DNA of 64,000 nt. Source: Chromobacterium alkanivorans (GTDB lineage: Bacteria > Pseudomonadota > Gammaproteobacteria > Burkholderiales > Chromobacteriaceae). The stretch spans positions 186,001-250,000 of the forward strand of contig NZ_JAFHKL010000005.1 of the NCBI RefSeq assembly GCF_016937655.1, written 5' to 3'. Made by a program: the position numbers and the translations under genes. Positions 32,169 to 42,236 of the stretch are shown here, piece by piece. The notes beneath the pieces are model-generated. The model did no database searches. It saw only the letters and a program-made list of their open reading frames with translations, and was not told the origin of the DNA. How positions within the stretch are numbered: position 1 is the stretch's first letter; every line of letters starts with the position of its first letter.

Positions 32169-34466
32169 TTAGTCTTCGCGGGACGGCGCCAGCACTGCGC
32201 GGTTGCCGTTGCTTTCCATCGCCGAAACCAGGCCGGCCGATTCCATCTGCTCGATCAGCCGCGCGGCGCGGTTGTAGCCTATGCGCAGATGGCGCTGCAC
32301 CGAGGAAATCGACGCCTTGCGCGTCTTGAGCACGATGGCGACGGCCTCGTCGTACAGCGGGTCGGCCTCGCCGTCCGTGTCGCCGTCGAGGCCGGAGGAC
32401 GAACCGTCGTCGCCCTCGCTCTGGCCGGTGAGAATGCCTTCCACGTAATCCGGCCCGCCGGTGCTTTTCAGGAATTCCACCACATGGTGGACCTCCTCGT
32501 CGGCGACGAAGGCGCCGTGCACCCGCACCGGGTAGCCGGTGCCCGGCGGCAGATAGAGCATATCGCCCTGGCCGAGCAGGGTTTCCGCGCCCATCTGGTC
32601 CAGAATGGTGCGGCTGTCTATCTTGCTGGACACCTGGAAGGCGATCCGCGTGGGGATGTTGGCCTTGATCAGGCCGGTGATCACGTCCACCGACGGCCGC
32701 TGGGTGGCCAGGATCAGATGGATGCCGGCGGCGCGCGCCTTCTGCGCCAGGCGCGCGATCAATTCCTCTATCTTCTTGCCGGCCACCATCATCAGGTCGG
32801 CCAGCTCGTCTATCACCACCACGATCAGCGGCAGGGTGTCCAGCGGCTCCGGCGTTTCCGGCGACAGGCTGAACGGGTTGGGAATTTTCTCGCCGGCCTT
32901 GTCCGCGTCCTTGATCTTCTGGTTGAAGCCGGCCAGGTTGCGCACGCCCAGCTTGGACATCAGCTTGTAGCGCCGCTCCATCTCCGCCACGCACCAGTTG
33001 AGCGCGTTGGCGGCCTGTTTCATGTCGGTGACCACCGGGGCCAGCAGGTGCGGGATGCCTTCGTAGATCGACAGCTCCAGCATCTTGGGGTCGACCATGA
33101 TCAGTCGCACTTCCTTGGGCGTGGACTTGTACAGCAGCGACAGGATCATCGCGTTGATGGCCACCGATTTGCCGGAGCCGGTGGTGCCGGCCACCAGCAC
33201 GTGCGGCATCTTGGCGAGGTCGGCGGACACCGGCTGGCCGGCGATGTCCTTGCCCAGCGCCATGGTCAGCTTGGAGGCCATGTTCTGGTAGCCGTCGGAG
33301 CCGACGATCTCCGACAGTCGCACGATCTGGCGTTTGGGATTGGGCAGTTCCAGGCCCATATAGGTCTTGCCGGGAATGGTTTCCACCACGCGGATGGAGA
33401 CCAGGGACAGCGCGCGCGCCAGGTCCTTCATCAGGTTGACCACCTGGGCGCCCTTGACGCCGACCGCCGGTTCCACCTCGTAGCGGGTGATCACCGGGCC
33501 GGGATAGGCAGCCACCACTTTGACGTCGACGCCGAAGTCGGCCAGCTTGCGCTCGATCAGCCGCGAGGTGTATTCCACGGTGTCCTGCGACACCGGCTCC
33601 TGCTGTTCCTTGGGCGCTTCCAGCAGGGTCAGACCGGGCAGCGCGCCGTCCTTGGGGTCGGCGAACAAGGATTGCTGCACCGGCTTCTGCGCCTTGGTGG
33701 ACAGCGGCACGTCCAATACCGGCGGTTCGATGCGCAGCGGGATTTTCTCTTCGTTCTTCTTTTTCTCGGTGGTGATCTTGGCTTCGCGCTTCTGCGCGAT
33801 TTCCTTGCCGATTTCGCGATCTTTGCGCGCCTGCCAGCTATGCCACAGTTTCAAGGCGCCGTCTTCCAGCGCGCCGCCCAGTCTCTCCATGATGTCGAGC
33901 CAGGACAGGCCGGTGAACAGGGAGAAGCCGATGGCGGCCAGCACGCTGAGCAACAGGTAGGCGCCGGACAGGCCCAGGCCGTGGGCGATGCCGAGGCCGA
34001 TGAAATGGCCCAGCATGCCGCCGGCGGACAGCGGCAGGTTCAGCGCTTTTTCCGCCAGGATGATGGCTTCTATGCTGGCGCTGGAAAACAGCAGCAGCAG
34101 AAAGCCGCCGATGGCGGCGACGGTGATAGGGTTGAGCTTGAAGCCCAGGGTTTCCATCCGCTGATAGCCCCAGGCGATGGCCACCAGGCAGAACACCACC
34201 AGCCACCAGGCGGACAGGCCAAATACGTAGAGCAGCATGTCGGACAGCCAGGCGCCGAAAGCGCCGCCGTAGTTGCGCACCGTGGGGTCGGAAGAACTGT
34301 GGGACCAGGAGGGGTCGAGCGGGGAGTAGCTGGCCAGCACCAGCACCAGATAGACGGCCAGCACGGCCATCAGCAGCCACCACGCCTCGCGCAGCAGCGA
34401 GGCCAGCTGCGGCGGCAACGGCGTCTGGCTGTTTTTGACTACGGCTTTGCGCTTGAAAAGTCGCAT
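32169..34466 (-). CDS. ftsK: DNA translocase FtsK
   Basis: A septum-located motor that pumps chromosome dimers and activates XerCD. The 765-residue protein has four N-terminal membrane spans (about 25-185) and a short charged linker. The RecA-like motor carries Walker [18 protein letters not shown] (about 415) and Walker [14 protein letters not shown]. The C-terminal gamma winged helix is [21 protein letters not shown], which reads KOPS sites. It is shorter than E. coli FtsK (1329) because the linker is short, as in many betaproteobacteria. Confidence 0.95.
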   Translation of the reverse strand: MRLFKRKAVVKNSQTPLPPQLASLLREAWWLLMAVLAVYLVLVLASYSPLDPSWSHSSSDPTVRNYGGAFGAWLSDMLLYVFGLSAWWLVVFCLVAIAWGYQRMETLGFKLNPITVAAIGGFLLLLFSSASIEAIILAEKALNLPLSAGGMLGHFIGLGIAHGLGLSGAYLLLSVLAAIGFSLFTGLSWLDIMERLGGALEDGALKLWHSWQARKDREIGKEIAQKREAKITTEKKKNEEKIPLRIEPPVLDVPLSTKAQKPVQQSLFADPKDGALPGLTLLEAPKEQQEPVSQDTVEYTSRLIERKLADFGVDVKVVAAYPGPVITRYEVEPAVGVKGAQVVNLMKDLARALSLVSIRVVETIPGKTYMGLELPNPKRQIVRLSEIVGSDGYQNMASKLTMALGKDIAGQPVSADLAKMPHVLVAGTTGSGKSVAINAMILSLLYKSTPKEVRLIMVDPKMLELSIYEGIPHLLAPVVTDMKQAANALNWCVAEMERRYKLMSKLGVRNLAGFNQKIKDADKAGEKIPNPFSLSPETPEPLDTLPLIVVVIDELADLMMVAGKKIEELIARLAQKARAAGIHLILATQRPSVDVITGLIKANIPTRIAFQVSSKIDSRTILDQMGAETLLGQGDMLYLPPGTGYPVRVHGAFVADEEVHHVVEFLKSTGGPDYVEGILTGQSEGDDGSSSGLDGDTDGEADPLYDEAVAIVLKTRKASISSVQRHLRIGYNRAARLIEQMESAGLVSAMESNGNRAVLAPSRED

Positions 34467-34582
34467 TTTTCTCTTGTTCGGCTATGACTGTCGCTGATTA
34501 TAGCCTGACACGCCCGGTTTAAGCGTGTCGGAATGTATTCAGCTTTGCTGACAAGACTTGATGGCGTTCCCTGTTGAAACGC

Positions 34583-35680
34583 CTAGCGGGGGTAGAGCGC
34601 GCCGAGCACGCGCCCGCCGGCGGCGCCGGTCACTTCCGGCAGGTTGCCGGCCAGGCGGCGCAGGAAGCGCCAGCCCAGCCAGGCGAAGGCGGCGGCTTCC
34701 ACCTGGTGTTCGGGCAGGCCCAGCGCGGCGGTGCCGGCGATGTCTTGCTCCGGCAGCAGCGCGGCCAGCCGGCGCATCAGCGCGCCGTTGCGCGCGCCGC
34801 CGCCGCAGACGAAGACGGTCTGATTGGTCGGGCAGTGCAGGGCGATGGCCTGGGCGACGCTGCGCGCGCTCAATTCCAGCAGCGTGGCCTGCACGTCGAC
34901 GGCGGGCACGTGGCGGCCCAGCAGCTTTTGTTCCAGCCAGGGCAGGTCGAACAGATCGCGGCCGGTGCTCTTGGGCGGCGGCTGACGGAAGAAGGGCTCG
35001 TCCAGCAGCGCCTGCAGCAGCGAGGCCTCCACCGCGCCCTGGGCCGCCCATTGGCCGTCGGCGTCGTAGGGCTGGCCCTGGTGGCGAAGGCACCAGGCGT
35101 CCATCAGCATATTGCCGGGGCCGCAGTCGAAGCCGACCACCGCCTGGCCGGGGTGCAGCCGGGTCAGATTGCTGATGCCGCCTAGGTTCAGGATCACGCG
35201 GTTTTGCGTCGGCGAGCCGAACACCGCCTGATGGAAGGCCGGCACCAGCGGCGCGCCCTGGCCGCCGGCGGCGAGGTCGCGGCTGCGGAAGTCGGCGATC
35301 ACGTCGATGCCGCTCAGCTCGGCCAGGCGGGCCATATTGCCGATCTGCCAGGTATAGCCTGCGTCCGGCGCGTGGCGTATGGTCTGGCCGTGGCTGGCGA
35401 CGGCGGCGATGTCGGCCGGCTTCAGTCCTTGCGCGGCCAGCAGGCCGTTGACCGCCTGGGCGTAGAGTTCGGCCAGTTCATTGGCCAGCCTGGCGGCGCG
35501 GTCCAGTTCGTTGTCGCCGCGGGCTTGCAGCGCCAGCGCCTGTTCGCGCAGCCGCGGCGGGTAGGCGACGAAATGGTCGGCCTCGACGCTGGGCGCGCCC
35601 TGTTCGTCGAAGCGCACCAGCACGGCGTCGACGCCGTCCAGGCTGGTGCCGGACATCAGTCCGATCAAGCGTTTATTCAT
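34583..35680 (-). CDS. anmK: Anhydro-N-acetylmuramic acid kinase
   Basis: This enzyme opens and phosphorylates 1,6-anhydro-MurNAc released by murein turnover. The 365-residue protein starts MNKRLIGLMSGTSLDGVDAV, the diagnostic motif. ATP- and sugar-binding motifs follow: AAVASHGQTIRHAPD, VILNLGGISNLTRL, GFDCGPGNMLMDAW and TVFVCGGGARN. Its start shares one base with the stop of the upstream M23 peptidase gene, so murein cleavage and recycling are coupled in one operon. Confidence 0.95.
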   Translation of the reverse strand: MNKRLIGLMSGTSLDGVDAVLVRFDEQGAPSVEADHFVAYPPRLREQALALQARGDNELDRAARLANELAELYAQAVNGLLAAQGLKPADIAAVASHGQTIRHAPDAGYTWQIGNMARLAELSGIDVIADFRSRDLAAGGQGAPLVPAFHQAVFGSPTQNRVILNLGGISNLTRLHPGQAVVGFDCGPGNMLMDAWCLRHQGQPYDADGQWAAQGAVEASLLQALLDEPFFRQPPPKSTGRDLFDLPWLEQKLLGRHVPAVDVQATLLELSARSVAQAIALHCPTNQTVFVCGGGARNGALMRRLAALLPEQDIAGTAALGLPEHQVEAAAFAWLGWRFLRRLAGNLPEVTGAAGGRVLGALYPR

Positions 35681-37014
35681 CAGTCTAGCAATGCGATATT
35701 GGTGGGCAGTTCGCGCAGCAGTTTCAGGTGCGCGGTCAGCGATTGGTTGCCGGATTTGAATTCGGCCAGCTGGGTGGCGCTCAGGCCCGGCGTCGGCAGC
35801 GCGTTCGTAGCCGGGTCCACCGCCTGGCCGTTGATCCGCACTTCAAAGTGCAGATGCGGGCCGGTGGAGCGGCCGGTGCTGCCGACATAGCCTATCACTT
35901 CGCCGGCCTTGACGCTCTTGCCGGCGCGCGCGCCTTGGGCGAAGCGGCTCATGTGCGCGTACAGCGTGGTCATTTTCTGATTGTGGCGGATTTCCACCAT
36001 ATTGCCATAGCCGTTCTGGCGTTCCACCTTGACCATGGTGCCGTCGGCCGGGGCGATGATGGGGGTGCCGGTGGCGGCGGCGTAGTCCACGCCGGAGTGC
36101 AGGCGCAGCGAGCGCAGTATCGGATGCTTGCGGAAGCCGAAGCCGGAACTGATGCGGGCGTTGGCCACCGGCTGGTGGCTGAAGCCCTGCTTGATCGGCT
36201 TGCCCAGCGCGTCGTAATAGGCGCCGGATTCGCTGTCGTGGGCGAAGTAGAAGGCCTGGTGCAGCTTGCCGGAGCGCTGGATTTCCACCCCCAGCAGGTT
36301 GCCGGCGGCGATGGGGGCGCCGTTGTAGAGCAGGGTCTCGTACACCAGATTGATGCGGTCGCCCTTGCCCAGCGAGTTGATGTTGAACTGGTCGGCGAAG
36401 ATTTCCGACAGCTGGGCGCGGATGTCGCGCGGCACCTGGGCCTTGGCCAGCGTGGCGCCTACCGAGCGGGTGATCAGCAGCGAGCGCACCGTCTGCACCG
36501 CCTCGGTGGCGATCGGGTCGGCGCTGGCCTGCCATTCGCCGTTGACCTTTTCGACGGCCACCAGCACTTGTTCGCCGTTCTCGTCGTCATTGAGAAAACG
36601 CAGGCCGAACAATTCGCCCAAGTCGTTGGTCTGCACCGACAGCGTGGCGCCGGTCTTCAACTTGAGCAAGTCCTTGGACAGCGGGCTGGAGTGCAGGAAG
36701 CGGTTGGCCTCGCTGTCGCGGATGCCCAGCCGATTCAGCACGCGGGCGATGGTGTCGCCGCGCTGGATCGCCTCGTCGCGCCAGTAACGGGTGCCGCTTT
36801 CGCTGAAGCTGAAGGCGGGCAGGCTCAATCGTTCGGTGACTTCTTTTTGCTGGATGTCCGGGGCGGCGGGTTGGGCGCCGTTCTGAGCCACGGCGAAGGC
36901 GGTGGCCATGCCGAACAAGGGCAGGGAGGCGGCCGCGCCGATCAAGCTCAGATGGTGGTTCATCAGCTTGTGGAAGCATTTTTGCGGGATATGTAGCAGT
37001 TTGCGATAATCCAT
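35680..37014 (-). CDS. M23-family murein endopeptidase (MepM-like)
   Basis: A predicted zinc peptidase of 444 residues that cuts murein cross-links. One N-terminal hydrophobic segment (LIGAAASLPLFGMATAFAVA) exports or anchors it. An OapA/LysM-like region (DTIARVLNRLGIRDSEANRF) follows, and the C-terminal M23 domain has ligands in HSGVDYAAATGTPI and HLHFEVRING. The Zn ligand pattern H-x3-D...HxH is complete, so it is probably active rather than a degenerate activator. It is co-transcribed with anmK. Confidence 0.88.
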   Translation of the reverse strand: MDYRKLLHIPQKCFHKLMNHHLSLIGAAASLPLFGMATAFAVAQNGAQPAAPDIQQKEVTERLSLPAFSFSESGTRYWRDEAIQRGDTIARVLNRLGIRDSEANRFLHSSPLSKDLLKLKTGATLSVQTNDLGELFGLRFLNDDENGEQVLVAVEKVNGEWQASADPIATEAVQTVRSLLITRSVGATLAKAQVPRDIRAQLSEIFADQFNINSLGKGDRINLVYETLLYNGAPIAAGNLLGVEIQRSGKLHQAFYFAHDSESGAYYDALGKPIKQGFSHQPVANARISSGFGFRKHPILRSLRLHSGVDYAAATGTPIIAPADGTMVKVERQNGYGNMVEIRHNQKMTTLYAHMSRFAQGARAGKSVKAGEVIGYVGSTGRSTGPHLHFEVRINGQAVDPATNALPTPGLSATQLAEFKSGNQSLTAHLKLLRELPTNIALLD

Positions 37015-37253
37015 CGTTCACTATAAAAGGCTGGCCATGGGCCAACCTTTGTAAATTCCGTATTTGCCAATCACAGGCCTTGCGGCCGCGTCTCAACATT
37101 TGGGGAGCTTGCGCGGCATAAGTTCCTGTGCAAACTGTAAATTATAGCCGCGATTCCGGATGCTATCCGCCTGATTTCGCCCGGCGCCCATGCCAGGGCG
37201 TTTTTGCAAGGCTTTGATATTACTTCGATCTCGTCATCCATGTGTAGCGATAA
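37015..37253. other. Divergent promoter region, M23 peptidase to PGM-like gene
   Basis: About 240 bp, AT-richer than its surroundings. A minus-strand TATAAT (37141-37146) could serve the M23-anmK operon, though its -35 is poor. A hairpin AAGG-TGGCC/GGCCA-CCTT lies at about 37027-37048, inside the predicted leader of the M23 gene. No gene is seen. Confidence 0.45.
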
Positions 37254-38261
37254 ATGAAATTGACATTGTTGTTGCCCGGTCTGCTCTGGCTGGACGGCCA
37301 CGACGGCGCCGATGTGTGCAAGGGCCTGCAGCTTCCCGCGCTGCAGCGCCTGCTGGGCCAGGGCGAGCGCGCCGCCAAACCGGCGACGCTGAGCGAACTT
37401 TTGACCGCGCCGTGGCGCGGCACCGCGGCGGGCCTGGCGCGCTTGCGGGCGCGCGCCGCCGGCTTGCCGGCGGAACGGGGCGACTGGCTGCTGGCCGATC
37501 CGGTGCATGTGCGCGTGGACCGCGACCGCGCCTTGCTGGCCGATATCGGCGTGATGAGCTTGAGCCAGGCCGAGGCCGAAACCCTGGCCGACGCGGCTAA
37601 CCGCCATTTCGCCGACGACGGCTGGCGCATCCATCCGCTGGAGCCCGGGCGCTGGCTGCTGCAGCTGGACGCGCCGGCCGCCGCCAGCTTCAGCCCGCTG
37701 CCGGACGTGGTGGGCGAGGACATCAACGAGCACTTGCCGCAGGGCGAGCGCAGCCTGGACTGGAGCCGGCTGCTGAATGAATTGCAGATGCTGCTGTACG
37801 CGCATCCGCTGAACGACGAGCGCGAGGCGCGCGGCGAGCTCGGCGTCAACAGCCTGTGGCTGTGGGGCGGCGGCGTGGAGCCGGGCTGGCGCGCGCCGGC
37901 GGAGCAGGTGTTCGCCGACGAGGACTGGCTGGGCTGGATCGCAGCCGAGGCCGGCGAGCCCTGCCTGCCGGCGCCTTACGACTTCGCCGGCTTCATCGAC
38001 CAGGCCGGCGGGCGCGACAGCTTGCTGGCGCTGGACGCCTTGCAGGCGGCGGCGCAGTACCGCGACGCCTGGGGCTGGCGCGAAACCTTGCCGCGGCTGG
38101 AGCGCGATTGGTTCGCGCCCCTGCTGCAGGCCTTGCGCCAGGGCCGGATCGACAGCCTGGCCTTGCGCGCTCACGGCCCCGGCGGGCTGGAATTGAAGGT
38201 GAGCCGCAACGACCTGTGGAAATTCTGGAAGCGGCCGCTGCCGTTGTCCGCCTTGTATTGA
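37254..38261 (+). CDS. Phosphoglycerate mutase-related protein of unknown function
   Basis: A 335-residue protein starting MKLTLLLPGLLWLDGHDGAD. It matches a proteobacterial group usually labelled 'phosphoglycerate mutase-like regulatory protein', found just before recJ. Recognisable stretches are DWLLADPVHVRVDRDRALL, LLNELQMLLYAHPLNDERE and NSLWLWGGG. I see no complete set of phosphatase metal ligands, so catalysis is doubtful. It ends 6 bp before recJ, so the two are co-transcribed and a link to nucleic acid or nucleotide metabolism is possible. Confidence 0.7.
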   Translation: MKLTLLLPGLLWLDGHDGADVCKGLQLPALQRLLGQGERAAKPATLSELLTAPWRGTAAGLARLRARAAGLPAERGDWLLADPVHVRVDRDRALLADIGVMSLSQAEAETLADAANRHFADDGWRIHPLEPGRWLLQLDAPAAASFSPLPDVVGEDINEHLPQGERSLDWSRLLNELQMLLYAHPLNDEREARGELGVNSLWLWGGGVEPGWRAPAEQVFADEDWLGWIAAEAGEPCLPAPYDFAGFIDQAGGRDSLLALDALQAAAQYRDAWGWRETLPRLERDWFAPLLQALRQGRIDSLALRAHGPGGLELKVSRNDLWKFWKRPLPLSALY

Positions 38262-38267
38262 GAAAAC

Positions 38268-39956
38268 ATGTCCCAAATCGTTTCCCGAAGCATTCCCGCC
38301 GACACTCACGAACAATTGCTGCGCCAGGGCCTGAGCCCGCTGATGGCGCGGCTGTACGCCGCGCGCGGCATCTGCGACTGCGCCGAGCTGGATTACGGCC
38401 TCAAGGCGCTGCTGCCTTATCAGAGCCTGAAAAACATCCTGCCGATGGCGAACCGGCTGGCCGACGCCATCGCCGATAAGCAGCGCCTGCTGGTGGTGGC
38501 CGATTACGACGCCGACGGCGCCACCGCCTGCGCGGTGGCGGTCAAGGGCTTGTCCATGCTGGGCGCGCGCGTCGACTTCATCGTGCCCAACCGCTTCGAG
38601 TACGGCTACGGCTTGACCCCGGAGATCGTGGAGCTGGCCGCGCGTCAGAGCCCGGACATCATCGTCACCGTCGACAACGGCATCGCCAGCGTGGACGGCG
38701 TGCTCGCCGCCAAGGCGCGCGGCATCGAGGTGCTGGTCACCGACCACCACCTGCCCGGCGACGTGTTGCCGGAGGCGCTGATCGTCAATCCCAATCAACC
38801 CGGCTGCGAATTCCCGTCCAAGAATCTGGCCGGCGTCGGCGTGATGTTCTACGTGCTGCTGGCGCTGCGCGCCGAAATGCGCCGGCGCGGCGTGTTCGAC
38901 GAGCGCGGCCAGCCCAATCTGGGCGAACTGCTGGACTACGTGGCGCTGGGCACGGTGGCCGACGTGGTGCGGCTGGACCAGAACAACCGCACTCTGGTGG
39001 AAAACGGCCTCAAGCGCATGCGCGCCGGCCGCATGGTGCCGGGCATCGCCGCCTTGTTCCGCGTCGCCGGTCGCGCCCATTACAAGGCCAACACCTTCGA
39101 CCTGGGCTTCACGCTGGGTCCGCGGCTGAACGCCGCCGGGCGGTTGGACGACATGAGCCTGGGCATCGCCTGCCTGCTGGCGGGCAATGAAGAGCAGGCC
39201 ATGCGGCTGGCGCAGCAGCTGGATCAGCTCAACCGCGAGCGGCGCAGCATCGAACACGGCATGCAGGACGAGGCGCTGGCGGCGCTGTCCGGCATCGACG
39301 CCGACAACCGCTACACGCTCAGCCTGTTCCGCGACGATTGGCATCAGGGCGTGGTCGGCATCGTCGCCTCCCGGCTCAAGGAGCGTTTTCACCGGCCGGC
39401 CATCGTGTTCGCGCCAGGCGACAACGGCGAGATCAAGGGCTCCGGCCGCTCGATTCCCGGCTTCCATCTGCGCGACGCGCTGGACCTGGTGTTCAAGCGC
39501 CATCCCGGCCTGATCCTCAAGTTCGGCGGCCACGCGATGGCGGCCGGCCTGAGCTTGCAACAGACGCGCTTCGACGAATTCCAGCACGCCTTCGAGGCGG
39601 TGGCGCGCGAACTGCTGGAAGAGCGCCATCTGACCCGCACCATAGAAACCGACGGCAGCCTGGCGCCGCGCGAATTGAACCTGGCCTTTGCCGAACAGTT
39701 GGCGGCCGAGGTGTGGGGCCAGGGCTTCCCGGTGCCTTACTTCCACGACCGTTTCGCGGTGATGAGTCAGCGCGTGGTCGGCGACAAGCACTTGAAGCTG
39801 CGGCTGGCGCGCGACGGCGAGGAGTTCGACGCCATGCTGTTCAATCAGGTGGAGTGGCTGCCGGACAACGTCGACGCGGTTTATCAGCTGATCGCCAACG
39901 AGTGGCAGGGCCGCAAGGAATTGCAAGTGTATCTGCAGCACTGGGCGGCGGCGTGA
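38268..39956 (+). CDS. recJ: Single-strand exonuclease RecJ
   Basis: A 5'-3' ssDNA exonuclease in RecF repair and mismatch repair. The 562-residue protein has the DHH-family motifs VVADYDADGATACAVA (about 75), IIVTVDNGI, and EVLVTDHHLPGD. The C-terminal DHHA1 domain follows with RSIPGFHLRDALD and KFGGHAMAAGLSL, then an OB-fold. Length is normal (E. coli 577). The stop overlaps the GTG of the next gene (GTGA). Confidence 0.96.
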   Translation: MSQIVSRSIPADTHEQLLRQGLSPLMARLYAARGICDCAELDYGLKALLPYQSLKNILPMANRLADAIADKQRLLVVADYDADGATACAVAVKGLSMLGARVDFIVPNRFEYGYGLTPEIVELAARQSPDIIVTVDNGIASVDGVLAAKARGIEVLVTDHHLPGDVLPEALIVNPNQPGCEFPSKNLAGVGVMFYVLLALRAEMRRRGVFDERGQPNLGELLDYVALGTVADVVRLDQNNRTLVENGLKRMRAGRMVPGIAALFRVAGRAHYKANTFDLGFTLGPRLNAAGRLDDMSLGIACLLAGNEEQAMRLAQQLDQLNRERRSIEHGMQDEALAALSGIDADNRYTLSLFRDDWHQGVVGIVASRLKERFHRPAIVFAPGDNGEIKGSGRSIPGFHLRDALDLVFKRHPGLILKFGGHAMAAGLSLQQTRFDEFQHAFEAVARELLEERHLTRTIETDGSLAPRELNLAFAEQLAAEVWGQGFPVPYFHDRFAVMSQRVVGDKHLKLRLARDGEEFDAMLFNQVEWLPDNVDAVYQLIANEWQGRKELQVYLQHWAAA

Positions 39957-40510
39957 GCGGACAGGCGGACGCGCGCCGGCTGGTGCTGACCGGCGGCCCC
40001 GGCGCGGGCAAGAGCGCCTTGCTCGAAGCCTTGCGCGCCGCCGGGCATTCGGTGATGGACGAGGCCGGCCGCGCCATCATCCAGGACCAGACGCTGATCG
40101 GCGGGCGCGCCTTGCCCTGGGTGGATCCCGGCGCCTTCGCCGAGGCGATGCTGGCCTGGGAGTTGCGCAGCCTGCGGCTGGCGGCGGACCTGCCCGGGCC
40201 GGTGTTCTTCGACCGCGGCCTGCCCGACGTGCTGGGCTATCTGGATTTGCTGGGCCTGCCGATTCCCGCCCACATGCAAGCCGCCGCCGAGCGTTTCCCT
40301 TACCATCGCCAAGTGTTCTTGCTGCCGCCGTGGCGCGACATTTTCGTTCAGGACCAGGAGCGCAAGCAGAGTTTCGCCGAGGCGGAGCGCACTTGCGAGG
40401 CGATGGAGCGGACGTATCGGCGTCTGGCTTATCAAATCATCGAAGTGCCGCCGGCGCCGTTGGCGCAGCGGCTCCGCTTCGTCATCGAACAATCGCTGCC
40501 GGGCCGCTGA
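39953..40510 (+). CDS. AAA-type ATPase/kinase-like protein
   Basis: The 185-residue P-loop protein has Walker A VLTGGPGAGKSALLEALRAAG (about 10-30), then DEAGRAIIQDQ, FFDRGLPDVLGYL and QVFLLPPW. This layout fits the small AAA_28-type ATPases that resemble nucleoside or dephospho-CoA kinases, and the substrate is unknown. The GTG start at 39953 overlaps the recJ stop. A much longer frame to 39338 is only the recJ shadow. It is probably translated by coupling. Confidence 0.75.
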   Translation: MSGQADARRLVLTGGPGAGKSALLEALRAAGHSVMDEAGRAIIQDQTLIGGRALPWVDPGAFAEAMLAWELRSLRLAADLPGPVFFDRGLPDVLGYLDLLGLPIPAHMQAAAERFPYHRQVFLLPPWRDIFVQDQERKQSFAEAERTCEAMERTYRRLAYQIIEVPPAPLAQRLRFVIEQSLPGR

Positions 40511-40539
40511 GAGCGGGCCGGCCCATTTGAGGCTTCACG

Positions 40540-42102
40540 ATGGAAATGTTGGTGATCGGCCTGCTGCTGGGCCTGCTGAGCGCAGGCGCCGCCGCCGTCA
40601 TGCTGCGCGGCCGTTTCGCGCGGCAGACGGCGGACCAGCGAGCGCAACAGGAGATGCTGCGTCTGCAGCTGGACGAGTGCAGGGAACGGGAGCAGGCCGC
40701 GCGCGCGCAATTGCAGCAGCAGGGGCAGCAACTGGGCGACGCTCAGACCCAGTTGGGCGCCTATGTGGCGCGCGCTCAGCGCGTGCCGGAACTGGAACGG
40801 CAGGCGCAGGACAGGGAGCGGCAGCTGGATCTGCTGCAAGCAGAGCTGCGGCGCGTCGGCGCGCTGCTGGCCGCCAGCGAAGAGCAGGGCAAGATGCTGG
40901 CCGTTCTGCAAGGGCGGACGCAGACCCAGGGCGAGGAGATTACCCGTCTGACCGCGCGAGAACAGGAATTGACGACGCTGCTGGAACAGGAGCGCGGCCA
41001 GAACGCGGAAAAACTGGCCTTGCTGGCCGAGGCGCGCGAAAGCATGGCGGGGCAGTTCAAGGCGCTGGCCGGCGACATCCTGGAAGAGAAGGCCAAGCGC
41101 TTCACCGAGCAGAATCAGCAGAATCTCGGCCACTTGCTTGGGCCCTTGCAGCAGCGGCTGCAGGATTTCGGCAAGCTGGTGCAGGACAGCTACGAGAAAG
41201 ACAGCCAGGGGCGCTTGTCGCTGGAGACCGAGCTCAAGCGCCTGCAAGAGCTCAACGTCCGGCTGGGCGACGACGCCATCGCGCTGACCCGGGCGCTGAC
41301 CGGCGCCAGCAGCAAGGCGCAGGGCTCCTGGGGCGAGATGGTGCTGGAGCGGGTGCTGGAAACCTCCGGCCTGCACAAGGACCGCGAGTACCGGGTGCAG
41401 GTGTCCGACGTGGTGGTCGGCGAGGACGGCAACCGCCGCTACCAGCCGGACGTGGTGATAGACCTGCCGGAAGGCAAGCAGCTGGTGGTGGATTCCAAGG
41501 TGTCGCTGAACGCCTATGTGCGCTACACCGCCGCTGAGGACGAGGCCGAGCGCGCGGCGGAGATGAAGGCCCACGTGGCGGCCATCCGCAACCACATCCG
41601 CACGCTGTCGGAGAAGCGCTACCAGGACTTGTACCGCTTGAACACCCTGGACTTCGTGTTCATGTTCATTCCGGTGGAGCCGGCCTATCTGCTGGCGGTG
41701 CAGCAAGACATGAGCTTGTTCAACGAGGCTTTCGAGCGCCGCATCATGATCGTCGGGCCCAGCACCCTGCTGGCGACGCTGCGCACCGTGGCCAGCATCT
41801 GGCGTTATGAGTACCAGAACCAGAACGCGCAGGAGATCGCGCGCCAGGGCGGGGCGATGTACGACAAATTCGTCGGCTTCGCCGCCAATCTGGAGAAACT
41901 GGGCAAGCAGCTGGACGTGGCGCGCGACAGCTTCGGCGACGCGATGAAGCAGCTGTCCAGCGGTCGCGGCAATCTGGTGGCCAGCGCCGAGCGGCTGCGC
42001 AAGCTGGGGGTGCGCAATAACAAGCAATTACAGCAGCATCTTAAACTGGGCGCGGCGGAAGACGAGGGCGCGGAAGGGCCGGAGGAGCCTGCTCCGGACT
42101 GA
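40540..42102 (+). CDS. rmuC: DNA recombination protein RmuC
   Basis: A 520-residue protein with an N-terminal membrane-like segment (MLVIGLLLGLLSAGAAAVML) and a long coiled coil (about 30-170). The RmuC nuclease-like domain (about 190-420) contains GSWGEMVLERVLETSGLHKDR and VIDLPEGKQLVVDSKVSLNAY. RmuC limits inversions at short repeats in E. coli; its biochemistry is inferred from a PD-(D/E)XK-like fold. It follows recJ and the small ATPase on the same strand, which makes a DNA-repair neighbourhood. Confidence 0.93.
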   Translation: MEMLVIGLLLGLLSAGAAAVMLRGRFARQTADQRAQQEMLRLQLDECREREQAARAQLQQQGQQLGDAQTQLGAYVARAQRVPELERQAQDRERQLDLLQAELRRVGALLAASEEQGKMLAVLQGRTQTQGEEITRLTAREQELTTLLEQERGQNAEKLALLAEARESMAGQFKALAGDILEEKAKRFTEQNQQNLGHLLGPLQQRLQDFGKLVQDSYEKDSQGRLSLETELKRLQELNVRLGDDAIALTRALTGASSKAQGSWGEMVLERVLETSGLHKDREYRVQVSDVVVGEDGNRRYQPDVVIDLPEGKQLVVDSKVSLNAYVRYTAAEDEAERAAEMKAHVAAIRNHIRTLSEKRYQDLYRLNTLDFVFMFIPVEPAYLLAVQQDMSLFNEAFERRIMIVGPSTLLATLRTVASIWRYEYQNQNAQEIARQGGAMYDKFVGFAANLEKLGKQLDVARDSFGDAMKQLSSGRGNLVASAERLRKLGVRNNKQLQQHLKLGAAEDEGAEGPEEPAPD

Positions 42103-42112
42103 CGGAAGTCAG

Positions 42113-42139
42113 TTGGAGATGACCGTTTCGTGATAGAAT
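42113..42139 (+). promoter_or_regulatory. Probable promoter of gyrA
   Basis: TTGGAG (42113-42118), a 15-bp spacer and an extended -10 TGATAGAAT (TAGAAT at 42134-42139). It lies about 100 bp before the gyrA start. Confidence 0.5.
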
Positions 42140-42161
42140 ACGGGCTGTCATTACCTATGCT

Positions 42162-42210
42162 GGCCGCCCTGCGGCGGGCGCGTGAATGCACCCGCAATCG
42201 CAGGGCGGCC
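42162..42210 (+). promoter_or_regulatory. Large hairpin in the gyrA leader
   Basis: GGCCGCCCTGCG (42162-42173) and CGCAGGGCGGCC (42199-42210) are perfect 12-bp complements. Inside them GCGGG (42174-42178) pairs with CCCGC (42191-42195). The structure ends 26 nt before the gyrA ATG and has no T run, so it is not a simple terminator. Confidence 0.75.
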
Positions 42211-42236
42211 TGTTCATCCTTACGAATCAAGAAACT

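Noticed and set aside
37071-39941. A 956-codon minus-strand frame opposite the PGM-like gene and recJ
   Set aside because: Shadow of two real plus-strand genes; no ribosome site, no motif.
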